Both the position numbers and the translations under genes were made by a program. From Pseudomonadota bacterium (GTDB lineage: Bacteria; Myxococcota_A; Bradymonadia; UBA4248), in contig WQTY01000036.1 of NCBI GenBank assembly GCA_009786045.1, positions 1-10,851 on the forward strand: a DNA stretch of 10,851 nt. The letters run 5' to 3'. Below are positions 5,569-10,851 of this stretch, in pieces (position 1 is the first letter of the stretch; the number at the start of each line of letters is the position of its first letter). The notes under the pieces are model-generated. The model had not been told where the DNA came from. It made no database searches and was given only the letters and a program-made list of their open reading frames with translations.

Positions 5569-6918
5569 CTAAAAATCGGATTGTGCCATGAGGTTGGCGA
5601 TGACGTCGGGGATTTGTTCGGGGACGTAGCGCACGAGGTCGAGGAAGTCGGTGAGGAACTTCATGGTTTGGCGAGGGGTGGCGAGTTGTCCTTGTTGGGA
5701 GAGGGCGTCAACGATGTTTGCCAGGGGGTGTGCGATGCCGTCGGGGAGTGGGCATTGGGGGTAGGCTTTGGCGTAGAGTTCGACGATATTCTGGGTCATT
5801 TTGAGGTAGTCGACGGCGGTGAGCGGATTGAGGTAGCAGATGAACTGGGGGGCGATGGCTTCCTGCAGGACGCGGATGCCTTCGGAGTTGGGGGTCATGG
5901 CGAAGACGAGGTAGAGGCCGGGGTTGTCGGTATAGCGCGTGGGGAGTTCGCGCTGGATGCCGTAGCCGCCGGTGAGCAGGTTGTCCTGGGAGAATGGCAG
6001 TGAACCGTCGTCGCTGCCGCCAACGGCGTGCGACCAGGCCTGGAAGAGCGATCTGGCGTAGGTTCGGTTTTGGGGAGAGAGCAGGGTATAGAATTCTGCC
6101 TCGTCGATGACGATGACGAGGCCGGCGTAGCCGACGTCGCGGGCAAGCTGGGCGATGCCGTTGAGGATGTAGCCGTAGATTTTGGCCCAGGGTCTGTAGT
6201 CGAGGAGGGAGTAGATTTTGGGGAACTTTCCGCGGATGAGGTTGAGTTCGTCGTTGATGTCCTGATTGGAGCGCGTGGGGTGACCTTCGATCCAGTCGAT
6301 CAGGATGTGCCTGGCGTTGGCGGCCCAGGAAATCGGATCGCCCAGGTGAGAGGGCAGGATGAGGCGTTTTGGGTTGTTGATGGCGCGCGTGTAGGCAAGG
6401 GCGGGGGTGAGGTAGAGGTGCATGCCGGCTGCGAGTTGTTCTCGGATCGTCGTGGGGTGCTTGCCTTTGGTTGTTTTGACGAGGTATTTTTCGAGGATGG
6501 TCTCGTCGTTGGCTGCGCGATCGAGGATAGGGGCGAGCCCTTCGAGCTGCTGGGGGTTGTCGGGGTAGAGGAGGTTGCGCATGACTGCATGGTAGATGCG
6601 CTTTGGCTGGGAGGGAGAGAACTCGGTGTGATCGAGGACGACCTTGGAGACGACGAAATTTTGCCTGAGGGCGATTTGCTGGATGAGTTCGAGCAGGTGT
6701 GTCTTGCCCAGGCCGTATTCGCCCAGAAAAGCGCGTCTGGCGCCGCCCAGGCGCGTGTGACTCAGATCCTGCTGGATGATGTCGATTTCGATGTCGCGCC
6801 CCACCGTCGAGTGTGCAAGGTCGGTGGCAGGCACGACGCCCAGCCGCATGGCTTCGAGCGTAAGAAGGGCGTGCATGGCCTGCGGCGATGGGGGCTTATG
6901 TGGTGTGACGTCGGACAT
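5569..6918 (-). CDS. P-loop ATPase, BrxD/DUF2791-like (second ATPase of the pair)
   Basis: 449 residues; start ATG at 6918 with AGGGG five bases upstream. A Walker A loop GEYGLGKTHLL lies at 66-76 (Lys72, Thr73), a Walker B LVIVIDEAEF at 267-276 (Asp272, Glu273), and a strand ending in Asn344 (LVFAMTPNSEG) fits a sensor-1 position. The GEYGxGKTHLL loop, the long helical insert before Walker B and the DEAE box resemble the DUF2791 ATP-binding proteins of BREX (BrxD) and related DNA-processing operons; this is recognition by motif only. No signal peptide or membrane segment, so cytoplasmic. It is the last gene of the cluster, 56 bp after the first ATPase, and is followed by palindromic copy C and a terminator hairpin. 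The product is a paralogue, not a duplicate, of the neighbouring ATPase: the motifs align but the surrounding sequence differs widely. Confidence 0.8.
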   Translation of the reverse strand: MSDVTPHKPPSPQAMHALLTLEAMRLGVVPATDLAHSTVGRDIEIDIIQQDLSHTRLGGARRAFLGEYGLGKTHLLELIQQIALRQNFVVSKVVLDHTEFSPSQPKRIYHAVMRNLLYPDNPQQLEGLAPILDRAANDETILEKYLVKTTKGKHPTTIREQLAAGMHLYLTPALAYTRAINNPKRLILPSHLGDPISWAANARHILIDWIEGHPTRSNQDINDELNLIRGKFPKIYSLLDYRPWAKIYGYILNGIAQLARDVGYAGLVIVIDEAEFYTLLSPQNRTYARSLFQAWSHAVGGSDDGSLPFSQDNLLTGGYGIQRELPTRYTDNPGLYLVFAMTPNSEGIRVLQEAIAPQFICYLNPLTAVDYLKMTQNIVELYAKAYPQCPLPDGIAHPLANIVDALSQQGQLATPRQTMKFLTDFLDLVRYVPEQIPDVIANLMAQSDF

Positions 6919-6974
6919 CGCATCCCCTGTTGGGTCGTGGTCATAGAAAAGAGAGCTGGTCGCGTGGGGTGGGG

Positions 6975-8270
6975 TTAGAAGTCGTCGAAAGCATCTTCCG
7001 CATCCATGTGTTGGGTGAGGCTTTGCTGTTCAGACCAGATCAGGGCATTGACGTCTTCGGGTGTCAGGCGTGATTCCCCGTCGGCGAGCTGCGTGTAGAG
7101 GAAACTTACCCAGGTTTTGACGAAGAGGCGCCTGTGATTGACCTCGAAGTAGGCGTCGGTGCAGGCCTTGGCCAGAGCGTAGGCGTTTTCGGCCTGAAGT
7201 TTGTGATTGAGTGCGATGTCTCGCGCATCTTCGAAGACGGAGACGAGTTTTTGGCCGAGCTGCGTGAGGAGTTCGGTGGGCGCGAGGTCGAGTTTTTCGA
7301 GATCGATGAGGACGGCCTGGGGGCTTCTGGCGCTGAGGGATACGGGCGATTTGAGGCGCTGATAGAGGGCGGGATAATCGGGCACGACGGTGCGCATGAA
7401 TTCGGGCGGCACGGCATACATGAAGAGTGTATGGGGCAGCTGGTGGCGTCCGCACAGGTCGACGACCTGACGCAGGTTGTCGCCGATGATGTGGGATCGT
7501 TTTGCCGAGACGGAGAGGTTTCGATCCACTTCGTCAAAGAGCAGTGCCGTGCCGTTGAGGCCCATGGCCACGACCATTTGCAGGAGGCTTCGCAGCATCG
7601 TAAATCCGTTTGACCTGGCCAGCTGGTCATAGATGCCGTCGTCCTTGAGTTCGCTATTTTGGATGCTTTCGCCCAACAGCCAGGCTTCGATCCGCTGTTC
7701 TCTGCGGAAATCTGCCATCAGATACGCGTTTGCCAGTCCTGCAATGGCCTGACGGTAGGAGTGGCTCTCGCACCAGGCCCGGGCGAGGGTGTGGTTGATC
7801 CAATGAAGCACCTCCGCCCGGGCTTGCTCGGGCGAGCCCTGGGAGGGTTTAAGCCTTTCGTCGACAACTTTGCGGACGAGGTTGCCGATGCCGTAGGCAG
7901 GTGGCGTCATGATGGTTTCGGGCGCGGTCGTAATGCGACTGGCGACATTTTGATACACCTTGAGCGCATCGTCGTATGGGCACTCTGTGGGTGAGAGTTC
8001 GACGAGGGCCGTGACAAAGCCATAGCGCCAGGCTATCTCGCGTACGCAGTGGAGGAAGTGTGTCTTTCCTCCGCCGAAATATCCCTGAACGAGTTTGAAG
8101 CTGGAGCCCTGCCTGAGCAGGGCATTGAAATATTCATGTTCGAGGACATTGAGGTAGCTTTCGTTGCCGACGTTGATGCGCTGCAGGCCAAACTCGGGGG
8201 GCTGGCCGCCTTCGCCCAGGCGTTGGATGATGTGTGCGGCGACAAGTTTGTTTTCTTCGTAGGATGACAT
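6975..8270 (-). CDS. P-loop ATPase, BrxD/DUF2791-like (first ATPase of the pair)
   Basis: 431 residues; start ATG at 8270, with only a weak G-rich stretch (GGGGGTTG) as ribosome binding site. Walker A is GYFGGGKTHFLHC at 63-75 (Lys69, Thr70). Walker B is TALLFDEVDR at 241-250 (Asp246, Glu247). A following strand TLFMYAVPPEF at 281-291 and QRLKSPVSLSARSP around 304-317 fit the later ATPase core. The N-terminus (IIQRLGEGGQPPEFG...INVG) resembles the entry segment of BREX-type ATP-binding proteins, which often read RLR.G.PP..G. The C-terminus is acidic (DAEDAFDDF). It is cytoplasmic. With the next gene it forms a pair of different ATPases, suggesting a hetero-oligomer or two sequential motors; that is inference. 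Two promoter-like direct repeats precede it. Confidence 0.8.
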   Translation of the reverse strand: MSSYEENKLVAAHIIQRLGEGGQPPEFGLQRINVGNESYLNVLEHEYFNALLRQGSSFKLVQGYFGGGKTHFLHCVREIAWRYGFVTALVELSPTECPYDDALKVYQNVASRITTAPETIMTPPAYGIGNLVRKVVDERLKPSQGSPEQARAEVLHWINHTLARAWCESHSYRQAIAGLANAYLMADFRREQRIEAWLLGESIQNSELKDDGIYDQLARSNGFTMLRSLLQMVVAMGLNGTALLFDEVDRNLSVSAKRSHIIGDNLRQVVDLCGRHQLPHTLFMYAVPPEFMRTVVPDYPALYQRLKSPVSLSARSPQAVLIDLEKLDLAPTELLTQLGQKLVSVFEDARDIALNHKLQAENAYALAKACTDAYFEVNHRRLFVKTWVSFLYTQLADGESRLTPEDVNALIWSEQQSLTQHMDAEDAFDDF

Positions 8271-8341
8271 GGCATCAACCCCCAGGCTCGTGAATACGGG
8301 AAAAGAGACGGCCTCAGAGAGGACGCCGGAGCGGGTGCAGC

Positions 8342-8423
8342 AGTCTACACCTTCAGGCGGTAAATTGACAAGAGGCTGCCTTGCCTGGGTGGTAGTTTAT
8401 ACCTGACGGAAGCAAATTGACAA
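8342..8423 (-). promoter_or_regulatory. Two promoter-like direct repeats before the ATPase pair
   Basis: On the minus strand a 30-bp unit occurs at 8423-8394 and again at 8371-8342, exactly 52 bp apart and matching at about 22 of 30 positions. Both begin TTGTCAATTT and end AGGTRTARACT. Each fits a sigma-70-like pattern: TTGTCA, 18 bases, then TAAACT or TAGACT. The upstream copy overlaps the last codons and stop of the preceding gene; the downstream one lies 71 bp before the first ATPase start. They may be tandem promoters or paired operators. Confidence 0.4.
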
Positions 8424-9251
8424 ATAGTACTGTCCCTCGCTGGGGCCTTGTGGGATGTAGAGCACATTGGCTTTATTTCGAGTGGTTCCGCCCGTTGCGG
8501 AGCCCAAATCCATGCGCCATCCCTGATGCTGCAGCATTTTGTCGGCGCGAAGCTTTTGGAGCTGATAGGCCAGGATATGGCGAGGCAGGGCAGCGAAACT
8601 TTTTTTGGCGCGTTTGTCTAAAGGCCACAGCCAGGCCAGGGGGGCCATGAGTTCGATGAGATCGACGCGCGAACCCATGGCAAGGCCATCCTTGATGAGT
8701 GCCATGTCGTAGGCTTTCCGGCAGCATGAAAAAAACTGCCCCGAATCAATGCGCATGGCCCGGATGGCATCGAGAATCTGTTCATACGTGCCCATGATCT
8801 CTTCTGGATCGAGCGACGTCGTTTGCAGTGGTTCATGGGCATACATCCACTGTGCCCGCGATTGCTCGAATTGAACCTCAAGTGTGAGCGGATGAATAAA
8901 GAGCACGAGGGGGTTGTCAGAAATGATCCGCATGTGGGCAGGGTTTTCGAGACAGGCTTCAATACCCGAGAGCAGGGCATGATGCGCCGTTAAACGCAAA
9001 GCGCGAAGCTTATGGTCGAGCGCCCCGGCAATGGCGTTTTTCTGTTCACCACAACCCAGGAGGCCAAGATCAGCCGACTGAAGAGCAGCATAGGCCTCGG
9101 CCAGGTAGTCCTGACGGGACAACGCCGAGGCCTTATCCAGGCGTTCCAGTGCTTTGACCAAAGGTTTATAGCTTGACAGAATTTGCTGAAGCGTCTTCGT
9201 CGTGGCTCGAATCGTGGCCAGGAGCGCGTGGTCAGAATCAATGGCGGTCAT
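8397..9251 (-). CDS. Conserved-looking helical protein of unknown function, first gene of the ATPase module
   Basis: 284 residues from ATG at 9251, chosen because AAAGAG lies six bases upstream; an in-frame ATG at 9275 would add eight residues but has no visible ribosome binding site. No family was recognised. The first 80 residues are rich in Leu, Ala and charged residues (TLQQILSSYKPLVKALERLD) and probably helical. The middle is also mainly helical with no Walker motif, zinc-finger cysteine pattern, signal peptide or membrane span. The C-terminal part (RMDLGSATGGTTRNKANVLY, then IPQGPSEGQYYLSICF) looks like a short beta-rich domain. It starts 29 bp after the gsk stop and lies 126 bp before two P-loop ATPases on the same strand, which suggests an adaptor or substrate-recognition role for them. 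The frame is supported by its position, strand and protein-like composition. Confidence 0.7.
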   Translation of the reverse strand: MTAIDSDHALLATIRATTKTLQQILSSYKPLVKALERLDKASALSRQDYLAEAYAALQSADLGLLGCGEQKNAIAGALDHKLRALRLTAHHALLSGIEACLENPAHMRIISDNPLVLFIHPLTLEVQFEQSRAQWMYAHEPLQTTSLDPEEIMGTYEQILDAIRAMRIDSGQFFSCCRKAYDMALIKDGLAMGSRVDLIELMAPLAWLWPLDKRAKKSFAALPRHILAYQLQKLRADKMLQHQGWRMDLGSATGGTTRNKANVLYIPQGPSEGQYYLSICFRQV

Positions 9252-9280
9252 GGGCTGCTCTTTGGGAAGGGGCATGGGAA

Positions 9281-10570
9281 TCAGGCTTCGTCGTCTTCCT
9301 TATCGTTGCCAATGGGGGCTTCGAGCCTGGGGGAGTGGCTGCGCAAAACTTCGTAGGCAACCCTGTTGCCGTACTGTGCGTTTCGCGAAAGTGAGGAATA
9401 GGTCAAAAACTCTATGCCCTGTTTGTGCTTGAGACTGTCAGGGACAGACTCTGCATGGTAACGGGTCGCCGCCACATCATGCAAAAATGCAGCCAGGGCA
9501 GCATCTCCCGCACCGCTGGTGTTGCAAAGCGTCTGAGGGCCCCCCAGGTAGGGATGGATGTGTGAGAAAACACGAATGGGATTGGGACAGTTTTTGTGCA
9601 GTGCCAAACGGCTGTACTCGTATTGATTGTAATTCTCAATGGCAGATTTGCTGCGCACGCCATCGCGCGTTGCCCGCTTGACAGATTCGTCGGTGTATCC
9701 GCACAGCGTCAGTCCCCGTGCCCCCTCGGTAATGAGCGCAGCATCGGCGATCTCAAGCAGCGCATTGCCCGCCATGAGCGGATCGGCATAACCCGTCAGC
9801 GCCTCAGCCTCGCGCGCATTCATCGCTGCGATATTGACATACCGGCGCACGATATCAATAAGCTCATGGCGCATGCGCTTGACAATGGCGCTCGTCCCCA
9901 TTCCAAAGGCTACCGGCACATTGGCCTCATGCGCCATTTCCATAAGGCGAATCGCTGCCTTGGCAATAGGCCGGTTCGCATTCGCAAGGCAGTATAAACT
10001 CGTGACCACCACGCTCGCCTGGCGAACAAGCGCCTCGGAAATATCCTCTGCGCGATAGTCGCCGCTGATGCCGGGCGCCACCGCAAACGAACGTTCCGAA
10101 TCCGGCGTGAAACACGTCACCGCAATGCCAACCTCGCCTGCAATCGGCACCAACCTGTCGAGATTGACCGCCTTCGGCGTCTGAGCCACATACGCAAACG
10201 CAGGCGTACCAGGCTGGATAACGGCAGGAATCGCACCCAGCAAAATCGCAGGTTCACCCGACAGGTGCGTATAATTACACAGCGTATTGGCAACCGTTCC
10301 ACCCGCTGCATACTGTACATGCAGCCCCTCCGCATGCACTCGCTCCAAAAGCCGCGCAATTTCCTGCGGCGAAAACTGCACGCTCTCGCCTGACACCAAA
10401 CCGAGCTCGCTCAGCAGTGCCTGCGGGCAGTCGCGAATCTCCAAATCCACAATTACCTCGTCAAGACCAACCACATACCACGGCTTCGCCGCCGTCCCCG
10501 CCACAACACTCGATCTCTTCTCCGTGACAGGAAAATAGTACTTCGCCTTCCGAATACCAGGAAATCGCAT
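9281..10570 (-). CDS. gsk: Inosine-guanosine kinase (PfkB/ribokinase family)
   Basis: 429 residues, close to the 434 of E. coli Gsk. It phosphorylates inosine and guanosine to IMP and GMP with ATP, in cytoplasmic purine salvage. The start at 10570 (MRFPGIRKAKYYFPV) matches the E. coli N-terminus MKFPGKRKSKHYFPV and has AAGGAAG eight bases upstream; the open frame extends 53 codons further but that part does not look coding. Visible landmarks are VVGLDEVIVDLE (33-44), AAGGTVANTLCNY (88-100, substrate side), AMNAREAEALTGYADPL (249-265), NQYEYSRLALHK (315-326), RVFSHIHPYLGGP (333-345) and the PfkB anion-hole/catalytic motif NTSGAGDAALAAFLHD (350-365) with Asp356 as catalytic base. The C-terminus (SHSPRL) also follows Gsk. 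It is the first gene of the minus-strand cluster and is 29 bp from the unknown gene behind it, so co-transcription is likely. Confidence 0.95.
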   Translation of the reverse strand: MRFPGIRKAKYYFPVTEKRSSVVAGTAAKPWYVVGLDEVIVDLEIRDCPQALLSELGLVSGESVQFSPQEIARLLERVHAEGLHVQYAAGGTVANTLCNYTHLSGEPAILLGAIPAVIQPGTPAFAYVAQTPKAVNLDRLVPIAGEVGIAVTCFTPDSERSFAVAPGISGDYRAEDISEALVRQASVVVTSLYCLANANRPIAKAAIRLMEMAHEANVPVAFGMGTSAIVKRMRHELIDIVRRYVNIAAMNAREAEALTGYADPLMAGNALLEIADAALITEGARGLTLCGYTDESVKRATRDGVRSKSAIENYNQYEYSRLALHKNCPNPIRVFSHIHPYLGGPQTLCNTSGAGDAALAAFLHDVAATRYHAESVPDSLKHKQGIEFLTYSSLSRNAQYGNRVAYEVLRSHSPRLEAPIGNDKEDDEA

Positions 10571-10637
10571 AGAGCTTCCTTCATGTTGCGCAACCCGAAC
10601 GAATCGCCCCAACACGGGACAATCCCAGCAACACAAG

Positions 10638-10667
10638 AATCTAAACCACTTTGAACGGCGGTGGCAA
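10638..10667 (-). promoter_or_regulatory. Candidate gsk promoter
   Basis: On the minus strand TTGCCA (10667-10662), 18 bases, then TAGATT (10643-10638), about 68 bp before the gsk start. The boxes match the sigma-70 consensus at 5/6 and 4/6. It is the only reasonably spaced pair found in this leader. Confidence 0.35.
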
Positions 10668-10719
10668 GTTTTTAAAGGTGGTTGTAAGTGGACAAAAGGC
10701 CTACATAAAGACATGGACA

Positions 10720-10741
10720 GGGCAGACACGCAGGTCTGCCC
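10720..10741. repeat. Hairpin GGGCAGAC / GTCTGCCC
   Basis: Perfect 8-bp stem GGGCAGAC (10720-10727) / GTCTGCCC (10734-10741) with loop ACGCAG, followed by CTACGGG. A decayed copy with the same core GACACGCAGGTCTG and the same following CTAC lies at 1428-1457, where the stem is broken. Confidence 0.6.
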
Positions 10742-10754
10742 CTACGGGTTTTGG

Positions 10755-10790
10755 TGGGGGCCACGCCCCCTACGCCGCTATCGCACTCGC
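10755..10790. repeat. Possible diverged copy of the G/C palindromic repeat
   Basis: TGGGGGC-CAC-GCCCCCTA hairpin (stem 10756-10761 / 10765-10770) followed by CGCTATCGCACTCG. The order (G-run hairpin, then a TATCGC segment) resembles copies A-C, but the second palindrome is not preserved, so the relationship is uncertain. The rest of 10771-10851 shows no gene or other structure. Confidence 0.3.
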
Positions 10791-10851
10791 CTTATCATTG
10801 AGGCAGGGTCGCGGCGTCGAAATGGTGCAGATTCCAGGAAGCAAGGAGGCG

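Noticed and set aside
6028..6978. 316-codon plus-strand open frame, and a similar one at 5581-6003
   Set aside because: Val/Gly/Asp-rich shadows of the ATPase gene on the minus strand, where Walker A and B motifs are read.
5569..8270. A complete BREX locus
   Set aside because: Only BrxD-like ATPases are seen; no methylase, PglZ, PglY/BrxC or helicase gene lies in the window.

Overview
The window looks like a chromosomal segment from a Myxococcota-type (deltaproteobacterial) genome. The main clue is a secreted lipoprotein built of CGNG...CDDGN...GDGC repeats (DUF4215 / Myxococcus disulfide-repeat type), a family heavily expanded in that phylum. A second cysteine-repeat lipoprotein and several kinds of dispersed palindromic repeats between genes fit the same picture. 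The taxonomic placement is an inference; no rRNA or tRNA gene is present.

Layout, left to right. (1) 1-1215, minus strand: the N-terminal 405 codons of cobalamin-dependent methionine synthase (metH), running off the left edge. It holds the whole homocysteine/zinc domain and the first residues of the folate domain. The linker between the two is expanded by an in-frame copy of a palindromic repeat that also occurs upstream of metH and again near 5.5 kb. (2) 1591-3252, plus: a lipoprotein with seven recognisable cysteine repeats fused to a staphylococcal-nuclease-like domain with all key residues visible. (3) 3253-3808: no gene; a 254-bp element bounded by 28-bp inverted repeats, then a strong hairpin terminator. 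(4) 3809-5143, plus: a probable lipoprotein of nine Cys/Trp repeats, family not recognised. (5) 5144-5568: no gene; a MITE-like element with 17-bp inverted termini and 12-bp imperfect flanking direct repeats, two contiguous look-alike hairpins, and a third copy of the metH palindromic repeat. (6) 5569-10570, minus: four co-directional genes, transcribed in the order gsk (inosine-guanosine kinase), a 284-aa mostly helical protein of unknown family, and two different P-loop ATPases that resemble the BrxD/DUF2791 ATP-binding group. (7) 10571-10851: upstream region of gsk with a candidate promoter and two hairpins.

How the genes work together: the best candidate for an undescribed system is the three-gene module (unknown protein, ATPase, ATPase) behind gsk. 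It has the two ATPases but, inside this window, no methylase, PglZ, helicase or nuclease. Two promoter-like direct repeats exactly 52 bp apart sit between the unknown gene and the first ATPase, so the ATPase pair may be expressed separately from gsk. The two lipoproteins are probably independent envelope proteins; metH is a housekeeping gene read divergently from the nuclease lipoprotein.
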